From: Candidatus Electrothrix communis
GTDB lineage: Bacteria > Desulfobacterota > Desulfobulbia > Desulfobulbales > Desulfobulbaceae
DNA: 64,000 nucleotides
Direction of reading: 5' to 3'
Assembly (NCBI GenBank): GCA_030644725.1
Contig: CP130629.1
Span: 4,603,501-4,667,500, forward strand
A model generated the notes under the pieces. The model was not told where the DNA came from. It saw only the letters and a program-made list of their open reading frames with translations, and searched no databases. Of this stretch, positions 24,431 through 33,300 are shown in pieces. The first letter of the stretch is position 1. The number at the start of each line of letters is the position of its first letter. A program made the translations under genes and the position numbers.

Positions 24431-24982
24431 CTACTCGCCAAAGCTGTCCGCATAGAGTTGCTCAATAGCCTCTTTGCCGTCATCGCTCAGGTAACGGGTG
24501 CCGGAGCCGACATAGGTATCAAAGGCAATTTTGGGTCGATCCTCTGCCTGCCAGCTCTCATCCTTCCAACCGAACCAGCCTTGGCGGTTCTGATCATAAA
24601 CATGGAGGGGACGGTTGAATAGTTTGGCCAGTTCCACGGCCCAGCCGGTTCCGCCCTTGACCGAATTATCGTCAAGAATGGTGCCGATAACAAAGACCTG
24701 ATGTCCCTTATTGACTATATGAAAGATAGCCTGAAGCACCCTGCGGATTTTTTCCGTCTCATAATAGGTACGGTTCATCATTCTGGAGGCAATTTCCATG
24801 CTGATGTCACCACGTTGCAGGTCTTCTTCGGTTAGGGAGACCGCATTGCGGTCCCGATTGAGACGATGGCCCTCAAAGGTGAAGATGACTTCATTAAGAT
24901 TGTATTTTTCCGCCAGTTCGCCGAACACGGTCTCGGCACCCTTGAGGCCGCCATGATATAATGTGCATTCTTCCGCCTTCAT
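24431..24982 (-). CDS. SLOG/LOG-like nucleotide-binding protein
   Basis: 183 residues, soluble. The N terminus has YHGGLKGAETVFGELAEKYN, the glycine-rich loop plus helix seen in SLOG (YpsA/DprA/LOG-type) Rossmann-like folds; the middle has HQVFVIGTILDDNSVKGGTGWAVELAKLF, the matching phosphate-binding GGTGWAV loop, and VYDQNRQGWFGWKD. SLOG proteins bind nucleotides or nucleotide-derived signals, and some act in conflict systems. No obvious partner gene lies beside it. Assignment is by motif pattern. Confidence 0.65.
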   Translation of the reverse strand: MKAEECTLYHGGLKGAETVFGELAEKYNLNEVIFTFEGHRLNRDRNAVSLTEEDLQRGDISMEIASRMMNRTYYETEKIRRVLQAIFHIVNKGHQVFVIGTILDDNSVKGGTGWAVELAKLFNRPLHVYDQNRQGWFGWKDESWQAEDRPKIAFDTYVGSGTRYLSDDGKEAIEQLYADSFGE

Positions 24983-25120
24983 GATATCTTTCCTTAGTTT
25001 GAATTATTCTTAAAATGTTTTTTATATAAAAAATCTTGGTTATTTCTTCGAGTCATTGACCATTTTTTTTTGCTGTCCCGGCCCACTAGGCCGGGATGGG
25101 GGGATTCAGGCTGTGTGCTT

Positions 25121-26101
25121 TTATTTTTTTTCTGCTCGAAAAAAGACCCGCAACGGGGCAGGGTAGCCCTCTATTGTAAACTCAGGGTTCTGGTTGTCAA
25201 TAAAATCCTGATAGGATTCGAAAACCATCCAGTCGGTTTGCCGCTGTTCCGTGCTGTTCATGGGATGCGAACAGAAGCATTTGATGTTAATAAAACCTGC
25301 TCGCTGCAACCAGTTATGCATGCAGGTCGCTGTGGGGACAAACCAGGTTCCCGGCACCTTGGCATAGGTTTTTTCCGGGAACAGAGCCACGGATTCCTCA
25401 CCGGGAATGGCCTGGGATTCCAGGAGCAGGCAGCCGCCCGGCTTCAGGGCTGTGCGCAGATCACGCAGGGAATCAATGGGGGAAGGGCGATGATAGAGGA
25501 TGCCCAAGCAGAAGATCACATCAAAGCAGGTCGGGAACAGGGGCAGGTGTTCTATCCCCAGCAGGTCGATGCAGAGATTCTCCAGCCCGGCAAAACCGTT
25601 CAGGGCCTTGAAGGTGTAATAATGATGGACATAGGGCTCAAAGCCCAGCACCATCTTCGGAGAGTGAGCAGCCATGCGGAACATGTAATAGCCATTATTG
25701 CAGCCGATATCGGCCACTACCTTGTCCTTCAGGTCGGGCATTTCCGGCAGAAGTCGGTTCCATTTGCGCCAGCTCTGCCATTCCGAATCAATAGCAATAT
25801 CAAAGATGGAAAACGGGCCTTTGCGCCAGGGCATGAAGCCCTTCAGGAGCTGGAGAACTTGCTCATGCTCCTTGTCGTTGAGATCTTCTCGTTTGCCGAT
25901 CCGCACGGTATCACCGGTTAGATCAAGGGAGGAGGCCTGTATATGGGTAAGTTCTTCTACGGGCTCGCGGTAGCGGAGAAAGCCCTTCTTGGGCTGATTG
26001 ACCCAGGCCTGCTTTTCTGTGTAGACCTGTTGGAGATCATCCTGGAGGGCATCTGGGAAAAAGTCCAGATATGGGGGGGGAGAGTTTTGTATATCGTTCA
26101 T
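25121..26101 (-). CDS. cmoB: tRNA U34 carboxymethyltransferase CmoB
   Basis: 326 residues, standard length. CmoB transfers the carboxymethyl group of carboxy-SAM to 5-hydroxyuridine at tRNA position 34, giving cmo5U. The SAM-binding motif VADIGCNNGYYMFRM lies in the middle (about 130-145), after the conserved GPFSIFDIAIDSEWQSWRKW; further family blocks are FCLGILYHRPSPIDSL and the C-terminal TEQRQTDWM. The carboxy-SAM synthase gene cmoA is not adjacent. Family well supported. Confidence 0.93.
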   Translation of the reverse strand: MNDIQNSPPPYLDFFPDALQDDLQQVYTEKQAWVNQPKKGFLRYREPVEELTHIQASSLDLTGDTVRIGKREDLNDKEHEQVLQLLKGFMPWRKGPFSIFDIAIDSEWQSWRKWNRLLPEMPDLKDKVVADIGCNNGYYMFRMAAHSPKMVLGFEPYVHHYYTFKALNGFAGLENLCIDLLGIEHLPLFPTCFDVIFCLGILYHRPSPIDSLRDLRTALKPGGCLLLESQAIPGEESVALFPEKTYAKVPGTWFVPTATCMHNWLQRAGFINIKCFCSHPMNSTEQRQTDWMVFESYQDFIDNQNPEFTIEGYPAPLRVFFRAEKK

Positions 26102-26433
26102 GGTCTGTTCTTTTTTACGAGGATTCTTGAATCTTCACCGACCGGACGGCGAGAGGAAAGGGGCATTGTACTGTTTTTGCCGACAAGATACCAGCAATAC
26201 CCAGCCTGTTCTTTTGAGCGAATTTTTTCGCTGTCTTCAGAGAGATTGGAGCCCGCCCGCGAACCCTGAAAGGGTTTAATAAAATCAGCTCAGGGTAACA
26301 CCCTGAGTATAACCGCACGGTCGGAAACAGGAGAAAAAGGAGAATCCCTTGACATATTCGGTTCACGGGGTAAAGAAAGAAAAGAGGGTTTTGCCGACAG
26401 CTTCCGCCGATCAAGGTTTATCAGAGAGAAAAA

Positions 26434-28074
26434 ATGCTCCTTCTCCAACCGTTTCTGCACAGTATTCGCAATCGTTTTTTTCGAGGAAAAGTACTCCTGC
26501 GCACTGGAGCTATCCTCATTTTCGGAGCAGTGCTTTTTGCCGGGCTCTATTTTGCCAGCCTTCGGTTCATCAGCTATTTCCACAGCCAAAATGAGCTGGG
26601 GATCATCCTGAGCCTGAAGATCTTTCAGATGGCCTGGATGATCATGTTTTCCATGCTCCTCTTTTCCTCCATGGTCTCGGCGGTCTCCTCGCTCTACCTC
26701 TCCTCGGATAACGAGATTCTCTATAGCGCCCCGATTCCCGAGCGGCAGCTCTTCGGGATGCGATTTCTGACCTCGTTCCTCTATACCTCGTGGATGATGG
26801 TGATCTTTTCCCTGCCCATCTTCGGGGCCTATGGGACTATCTTTCATGCCGACATCCTCTATTACCCGTTGCTGATGCTTGCTGTCCTGAGCACGGCTTT
26901 GACAGCCAATGCTGTCGGCCTGGCTGCCACGATCCTGCTGGTCAGACTTTTTCCGGCCAAACAGACCAAGGATATTGCTGTTTACCTGTCCATGTTGTTC
27001 GGGATCCTGCTCTATCTGGTTATCCGCCTCATGCGACCGGAAGAGATGGCAGACCCGGATCGCTTTCCCGATTTTATAGAATATCTCTCCAGTATGCAGA
27101 CCCCGGCCCTGTCGCTGCTGCCCCCGGCCTGGGCCAACCAGCTGCTCAATGTCTATCTCCAGGATCGTTTAATCGACTGGACCGCAGTGGGCTTATTGGT
27201 GCTGACGCCGATCGTGTTCTACTGGGGAGGAGAATGGTTGATGGAACGTTTTTTCGCAGGCGGTTTCAGCAAGGCCCAGGAGTCTTTTGGCGGCTACCAT
27301 ACCTTTACCCCAAAACCCTATCATCCCTCACCCCTGCTTCGTATTTTTCATAAGGAGGCCAAACTCTTTTTGCGGGATTCCTCGGAATGGTCGCAGCTCT
27401 TTTTGGTGGGTGCCCTGATTGTGGTGTATCTGTATAATTTTAAGGCCCTTCCCCTTGAACGTGCCTTTCTCGCGGCAGATAAGATCGCCAACATCATCGC
27501 CTTTGCCAATATCGGTGCGGCTGGTTTTGTGGCAACCTCTTTGGCGACCCGTTTTGTTTATCCCTCCATCGGGGCTGAAGGCATGGCCTTTGCCATGATC
27601 CGTTCCTCGCCTCTGACCCTGCAACGGTACCTGGGCTGCAAATACCTTTTTTACTGCATCCCCTTTACCGTGGTCATTCTCTTTCTTGTCATCATTTCTA
27701 ATTACCTGTTGCAGATCACCGGGCCGATGTGGTGGGTCTCCATTGCCATGAGTCTGATCATAACCTGGGGGGCCTTGGCCCAGGCCTTGGGCTTTGGGGC
27801 CATGTATGCTGATTTTAAGATAGAAAGCCGGGCCGCAGTCCAGGGGAGTTTCGGGGCTATCCTCTTTCTTTTTTGCGGCCTTGCTGCTCAGCTTTTGATT
27901 CTTGTGCTGGGATTTATGGGAAATTTTCGTTTACTGAAAGCTTGGCTGCTTTGGAATCAGATTGACAGCTTGGGCGTGTTGTTTTCCTGCCTGACCATCA
28001 TCGGGCTGGCGGCGCTGACCCTGTTTTTTTCACTTTGGTGTATTCGCAAAGGGATTAGGACGCTGGAAGGGTGA
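26434..28074 (+). CDS. ABC-2 type exporter permease-like membrane protein
   Basis: 546 residues with about twelve hydrophobic segments arranged in two halves around a central cytoplasmic stretch (about 280-310, KPYHPSPLLRIFHKEAKLFLRD). The pattern, with SLYLSSDNEILYSAPIPERQLFGMRF after the second membrane segment, matches the putative ABC exporter family (ABC_tran_2). The ATPase that would normally accompany it is absent on either side: the flanking genes are cmoB and waaF on the other strand. Either the ATPase lies elsewhere or this permease acts differently. Confidence 0.75.
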   Translation: MLLLQPFLHSIRNRFFRGKVLLRTGAILIFGAVLFAGLYFASLRFISYFHSQNELGIILSLKIFQMAWMIMFSMLLFSSMVSAVSSLYLSSDNEILYSAPIPERQLFGMRFLTSFLYTSWMMVIFSLPIFGAYGTIFHADILYYPLLMLAVLSTALTANAVGLAATILLVRLFPAKQTKDIAVYLSMLFGILLYLVIRLMRPEEMADPDRFPDFIEYLSSMQTPALSLLPPAWANQLLNVYLQDRLIDWTAVGLLVLTPIVFYWGGEWLMERFFAGGFSKAQESFGGYHTFTPKPYHPSPLLRIFHKEAKLFLRDSSEWSQLFLVGALIVVYLYNFKALPLERAFLAADKIANIIAFANIGAAGFVATSLATRFVYPSIGAEGMAFAMIRSSPLTLQRYLGCKYLFYCIPFTVVILFLVIISNYLLQITGPMWWVSIAMSLIITWGALAQALGFGAMYADFKIESRAAVQGSFGAILFLFCGLAAQLLILVLGFMGNFRLLKAWLLWNQIDSLGVLFSCLTIIGLAALTLFFSLWCIRKGIRTLEG

Positions 28075-28097
28075 AATTCATTGGTTCCCGATCCCAG

Positions 28098-28117
28098 CCC
28101 ACCGTTTTAACGGTGGG
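28098..28117. repeat. 20-bp palindrome, copy 1
   Basis: CCCACCG and CGGTGGG around TTTTAA, preceded by AG. The same palindrome with TTTCAA as loop occurs at 34787-34806. Located between the convergent ends of the permease gene and waaF, where it could act as a bidirectional transcription barrier. Confidence 0.7.
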
Positions 28118-28138
28118 TACCGAGACCGGATCAGCCCG

Positions 28139-29203
28139 TTATGCTTTTTGATTCAACCACAGCAAGGCAGCCTGCTCTACCTCTTCCACCGTAATGCCTT
28201 CCATGCATTGAAAATGACCCTTGGGGCAATGAGTTTTCATGCAGGGGCTGCATTCCACCGGGCGGCGAACGATGGTTGCCTGCTCGGAATAGGGGCCGGT
28301 GGCGATATGATCGGTTGAGCCGAACACAGCAACCAGCGGAGTGTTGAGGGCTGCTGCCACATGCATGAGTCCGGAGTCGTTGGTGACAAAGACAGAGCAA
28401 CGGGCGATGCAGGCTAGGGCCTGAGCCAGAGTAGTCTTGCCGGTCAGATCCAGGACCCGTTTGCCGGCAGCGGCGCTGATCTCGGCAGCAGCCTCCTGAT
28501 CAGCAGCAGTTCCGAAAATAACGATGAGCCCACCGGTTTTATTGGAGAGATGGCCTGCCAGCTCGGCGTATTTCGCTACGGGCCAGCATTTGGCCGGGCC
28601 ATAGGCCGCCCCCGGATTGAGGCCGATGATTGGTATGTCATTTGCTTTCTCTCCCTGTAACGCTAACGCCTCTTTGATAAGCGCATCTGCATCCTGCTCC
28701 GCTGTGGGATCAAGAAAAAGCTCCAGGCTGTTTTCGCTGCGCTGGAGCCCCAGTCCCTCCACCATCTCCTGATAATAATGAACCTGGTGCTTGGTCCCGA
28801 TCTCAGGGTGTTTGCGCACGCCGTGGGTCAGCAGCAGGCCCCTGCCGTCGGTGGTGTAGCCGCCCCGCACCGGGATACGGGCCAGAAAGGTGATCAGGGC
28901 CGCTTCAAAGGCGTTTTGCAGGAGGATGGTGAGGTCGTAATTTTCTCGGCGCAGCTCGGCTGTCAGGCGCAGTTTGCCCCGGAGTCCCTGGTGTCGTCCC
29001 TGTTTGTCATAGATGAAGATATGGTCGATATGGGGGCAGGCGGAAAAGACATCCGCCACCCAGGGCAGGGCCAGCAGGGTGATCTTTGCTTCCGGGAAGT
29101 TGCGGCGGATGCTGCGCACTGCCGGGGTGGTCATTATGGCATCGCCGATCCAGTTGGTGGAGCGGATGAGGATGTTGCTGGCGTTTTTTGGGATAGGAGG
29201 CAT
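28139..29203 (-). CDS. waaF: ADP-heptose:LPS heptosyltransferase II
   Basis: 354 residues, glycosyltransferase family 9. It adds the second L-glycero-D-manno-heptose to the LPS inner core on the cytoplasmic side of the inner membrane. Signatures: ILIRSTNWIGDAIMTTPAVR near the N terminus, GYTTDGRGLLLTH mid-protein, and the nucleotide-sugar region with GLNPGAAYGPAKCWP and FVTNDSGLMHVAAALNTPLVAVFGSTD (about residues 285-307). A Cys-rich block near the C terminus (VECSPCMKTHCPKGHFQCM) is typical of WaaF. It confirms an LPS-bearing outer membrane. No other waa genes are adjacent. Confidence 0.94.
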   Translation of the reverse strand: MPPIPKNASNILIRSTNWIGDAIMTTPAVRSIRRNFPEAKITLLALPWVADVFSACPHIDHIFIYDKQGRHQGLRGKLRLTAELRRENYDLTILLQNAFEAALITFLARIPVRGGYTTDGRGLLLTHGVRKHPEIGTKHQVHYYQEMVEGLGLQRSENSLELFLDPTAEQDADALIKEALALQGEKANDIPIIGLNPGAAYGPAKCWPVAKYAELAGHLSNKTGGLIVIFGTAADQEAAAEISAAAGKRVLDLTGKTTLAQALACIARCSVFVTNDSGLMHVAAALNTPLVAVFGSTDHIATGPYSEQATIVRRPVECSPCMKTHCPKGHFQCMEGITVEEVEQAALLWLNQKA

Positions 29204-29318
29204 GCGTGGTTTGTCTTCTTGAATTTTTTATGTGTTGAGTGCGTGGGACAGGATACCGTTTGATGGGGGAGGATGCAAGGAATGCGTGGCGACAGTAAGG
29301 GCGTTTTGCGAAACGCCC

Positions 29319-29415
29319 CTATTTCTCTTGCTGCTTCTCAGCCCATTCCAGCACTTGGTCGAATTTGCTTTGGCCGGATGGCGGGGGTGCGAGAGGGGAA
29401 CCGTATTTTTATGCC
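29319..29415 (-). pseudogene. Remnant of a second WD40/STAND gene tail
   Basis: Read on the minus strand this encodes KYGSPLAPPPSGQSKFDQVL and then EWAEKQQEK followed by TAG. That is nearly identical to the last 29 residues of the big WD40 protein at 30347-34678 (KYGTLLAPPPPGQ... ending KQQEL). Beyond it the frame is closed. A GC-rich hairpin (GGGCGTTT/AAACGCCC) lies just past its stop. It shows that this locus once held another copy of that gene or that its end was duplicated; the DUF2335 unit now sits between the two tails. Confidence 0.85.
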
Positions 29416-29623
29416 TGTCGAAGCGCACTTTTTCATTATCAAATCATCAGTATACGCTTCTGTATGCTTCGGGGTGGCAAGGAAGTTTTCTTCCGCAGAG
29501 AAACCAAAAAAATATTGCAGGCCCCCTTCAAATTCTGTATCGTTAGTTATCTTTTTAAAAAAGTATATTTTTTACATTTTGTCGGGCGCAGTCTTTATCG
29601 ACAGGCCGACGACGAGGAACGAA

Positions 29624-29854
29624 ATGACATTATTTAAGAATTTATTGCACGGTGCCGGTACGATACTAAACATACATCCTCATACCCCGAAACGGATAAG
29701 GAGACTCCGTTTAACACCCTCTTCCGATGCTGAAGCGATAAAAAAAGACTTTGAAACAATAGGTAACGACTTGTGGAAGGTTATTGATGAATACAGAGAG
29801 CCCGGACAACAAGCCTGCCTGAGTCCTCTCAAAATGCCGAGACGAGCGGAGTGA
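29624..29854 (+). CDS. Small protein translationally coupled to DUF2335 gene
   Basis: 76 residues from ATG 29624; the longer open frame upstream would run through the WD40-tail remnant and is not credible. Sequence: MTLFKNLLHGAGTILNIHP, then a basic region and SSDAEAIKKDFETIGNDLWKVIDEY. It has no strong membrane segment or signal. Its TGA overlaps the GTG start of the next gene (GTGA), which implies translational coupling and a shared function. Family not recognised with certainty. Confidence 0.65.
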   Translation: MTLFKNLLHGAGTILNIHPHTPKRIRRLRLTPSSDAEAIKKDFETIGNDLWKVIDEYREPGQQACLSPLKMPRRAE

Positions 29855-30294
29855 GGTCAGAAGAATTATCGTATCAAGAAGAAAATGCTCAACTTGTCGC
29901 GCGTAGAGCGTCGGCGTTCAGCGGACCTCTTCCTCCTCCGGAAATATTAAAAGAGTACAACGAAGTAGCTCCTGGACTCGCCGAACGAATTGTAGCAATG
30001 GCGGAAAAGGAAGCCGACCATCGTCATACAATTGACCATAAAGCATTGGATGCCGATATTTCAGAGCAGAACAAAATGTTTTCAGAGGCCCGCCTGGGAC
30101 AACTCTGCGGTTTGATTATCGGATTGGCTGCAATTACCGCAGGGGCGTATACCGCAATCAGCGGAGCGCAATGGCCGGGCGGAATAATCGGCGGTGGCGG
30201 TGTAATCGGTCTTGTCTCCGTATTTATATACGGAAGAAAACAGCCAGCAAATACCCCTGCACCGCCAACTCCCTCCGATTCGCAAAAAATATAG
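29851..30294 (+). CDS. DUF2335 membrane protein
   Basis: 147 residues from a GTG overlapping the preceding stop. The family pattern is clear: GPLPPPEILKEYNEVAPGLAERIVAMAEKEADHRH, then a helix and two hydrophobic segments (LGQLCGLIIGLAAITAGAYTA and a GGIIGGGGVIGLVSVFIYG hairpin), ending in a proline-rich tail. DUF2335 proteins are predicted inner-membrane proteins found in many bacteria and mobile islands; their biochemical role is unknown. The glycine-rich second segment resembles pore-like or oligomerising helices. Position between two WD40-gene tails suggests that it arrived by insertion or rearrangement. Confidence 0.85.
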   Translation: MRSEELSYQEENAQLVARRASAFSGPLPPPEILKEYNEVAPGLAERIVAMAEKEADHRHTIDHKALDADISEQNKMFSEARLGQLCGLIIGLAAITAGAYTAISGAQWPGGIIGGGGVIGLVSVFIYGRKQPANTPAPPTPSDSQKI

Positions 30295-30346
30295 CGTAGT
30301 TCATAAGGCGGAGGTCGATCGCATTGCAGAGTGAATCAGGCTTTGC

Positions 30347-33300
30347 TTACAGCTCCTGCTGCTTCTCGGCCCATTCCAGCACTTGGTCGAATTTGCTTTG
30401 GCCGGGTGGCGGGGGTGCTAGCAGGGTGCCGTATTTTTTTAGGTCTGCTGGGGTGCGGCGGTTTGTTTCGACTATATCAAGGCCCTGTACGTCTAGTTGC
30501 CAGAGGAATTTTAGGGCTTTTATGAAGGTGTGGTAGAGGGGGGTGGGTTTGGAGTTGTGGAGGAAGAGGGGGAAAAGGTACACCTCCCAAAGCCGCAAGG
30601 TATTATCACTCGAAGCGGAAACGATGGTCTTGCCGTCCGGACTGAAGGCCACGCTGAAGACATAATTTTCATGTCCTTTGAGTATAGCCAGCTCCTTGCC
30701 GGTAGCAACCTCCCAAATCCGCACGACATTGTCCCGAGAAGCGGAAGCGATGGCCTTACCGTCTGGACTAAAAGCCATGCTGTTGCCCCAAGACGACGCA
30801 TGCCCTCTAAGGACGGCTACCTCCTTCCCGCTTTCCCAGTCCCAAATCCGCATAGTCTTGTCGGCAGAAGCGGAAGCAATTAGTTTCCCATCTGGACTGA
30901 AGGCCACGCTGAAGACATAATTTTCATGTCCTTTGAGTATAGCCAGCTCTTTGCCGGTAGCAACCTCCCAAATCCGCACGGCCTTGTCCCAAGAAGCGGA
31001 AGCGATGGTCTTGCCGTCTGGACTAAAAGCCATGCTGTTGCCCCAAGACGACGCATGCCCTCTAAGGACGGCTACCTCCTTCCCGCTTTCCCAGTCCCAA
31101 ATCCGCATAGTTTTGTCGGCAGAAGCGGACGCAATTAGTTTCCCATCAGGACTGAAGGCTACGCTGATGACAGGATCTTCATGTCCTTTGAAGACAGCCA
31201 GCTCTTTGCCGGTGGCAGCCTCCCAAAGCCGCAAGGTATTGTCACGCGAAGCGGAAACGATGGTCTTACCGTCTGGACTGAAGGCCGCGTTGATGACAAG
31301 ATCCTCATGCCCTTTGAGTACAGTCAGCTCCTTGCCGGTAGCAACCTCCCAAAGCCGCAAGGTATTGTCAAGCGAAGCAGAAACGATGGTTTTGCCGTCT
31401 GGACTGAAGGACACGCTGATGACAGAATTTTCATGTCCTTTGAAGACAGCCCGTTCTTTGCCGGTTGTGATATCTCGGATTCGCACGGTCTTGTTCCAAA
31501 GAGCAGAAACGATGGTTTTGCCGTTTGGACTGAAGGCCACGCTGTTTACATTATCCTCATGTCCTGGCAGGAGAGCCAATTGCTTGCCGGTCTTGGCCTC
31601 CCAAATCCGCACGGTCTTGTCGAAAGAAGAGGAAACGATTTTTTTGCCGTCTGGACTGAAGGCCACGCTGATGACAGCACGTTCATGCCCTTTGAGTACA
31701 GTCAGCTCCTTGCCGGTAGCAACCTCCCAAAGTCGTAACGTATTGTCACGCGAAGCAGAAACGATGGTCTTGCCGTCTGGACTGAAGGACACACTGTTGA
31801 CGGCACTTTCATGCCCTTTGAAGACGGCCCGCTCTTTGCCAGTCTTGGCCTCCCAAATCCGTACGGTCTTGTCGGCAGAAGCAGAAACGATGGTCTTGCC
31901 ATCTGGACTGAAGGCTGCACTGAGGACAGTATCTTCATGTTTTAGGAGGGAAGCCGACTGCTTGCCGGTCTTGGCCTCCCAAAACCGCACGGTCTTGTCC
32001 CAAGAAGCGGAAACAATGATCTTGCCGTCTGGACTAAAGGCCGCACTGGTGACATAATCTTCATGCCCTAGGAGGGAAGTCAACTGCCTGCCGGTCTTAA
32101 CCTCCCAAATCCGCACGGTCTTATCGGCAGAAGCGGAAACGATGGTCTTGCCATCTGGACTGAAGGCTACGCTGACGACAGAATCTCCATGCCCTTTAAG
32201 TACAGTGAACTCTTTGCCGGTAGCAACCTCCCAAAGTCGTAACGTATTGTCACGCGAAGCAGAAACGATGGTCTTGCCGTCTGGACTGAAGGCCACGCTG
32301 AGAACAATATTTTCATGTCCTCTGAGGACAGCAAGTTCTGTCAGCGCATCATTGAGCACTTGAGGAACAAAGAGAACACCAGTGGAACTTGCTTTCAAAG
32401 CAATTTTGTTCGTTTCAACCTTCTGCTCCAAGGCCGCCGAAGCAAAGAGCATGGCATCCTTATTTTCCGCTATCTTTAGGGCACTCAACGCCTTTTCCTC
32501 AAAAACCTTGACAAGGTTGTAGTTGGCTGCAAGGGTTTGTTGTCTCGCCATTCTCCACTGCCATCCGGTCAGCATCGCCAGCATAATTGCAACCACAAAA
32601 CCAACGGCAAGGTGCCGTCGCTGCCTTTCCCGGGCCTGTTGCGTCGCCTTTTGTTTCTGCCTGTCGTACTCCCGCAGCTTCTTACTGGCCGCAATAAATT
32701 CTCGCTCTCCATCCGCCAAATTGAGTACATGCGTTTCCCGCCACCGCAAAGCCTCATCCAACGGCAACCCACGCAACAAGGCCCCCTCATCTTTGCCGCT
32801 CTCCAACCACTGCCCCAGCAACACCCGCAGTTTCTCCTGCCAAACCAAAAACTCCCGTTCCTCATCCACCCATTGTCGCAGGATCTGCCAGCGACGAATC
32901 AACGCCTCATGCACCACCTCAACAGTCTCTTCCCCGCGTTCTTCATCCCGCCCGGTAACGATAAGCCGCTTATCCGCCAGGTGGGTTACCAATGCCCGAT
33001 CTTCTGCTCGGATTTGATCTAAGCTCGCCACTTGCCGAGTATCCTCGGTGCCCTGTCCTGGACGAACCAGCTTGAGAAAGATATGCCGGAGCTGCTCCTG
33101 TTCCTGTTCATCAAACTCCGCATAGACCGCATCCGCATGATTGGCCAGGGCCTGCTGCACCCCGCCGATGGCCTTATAGGCTTTATGGCTGATTCGTCGA
33201 AATTCTTGCCGCTCCCACAACTGAGTCAGGCAGAACTCCAGCAGGGGCAGGCTGCCCGGTTCCTTGCCCACATCGTTGACAATCAGGTCGATCAGGCCTG

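Noticed and set aside
30933-32057. 374-codon plus-strand frame with regular internal repeats
   Set aside because: It is antisense to the WD40 repeats; the 126-base period keeps a second frame open and gives an artificial repeat protein.
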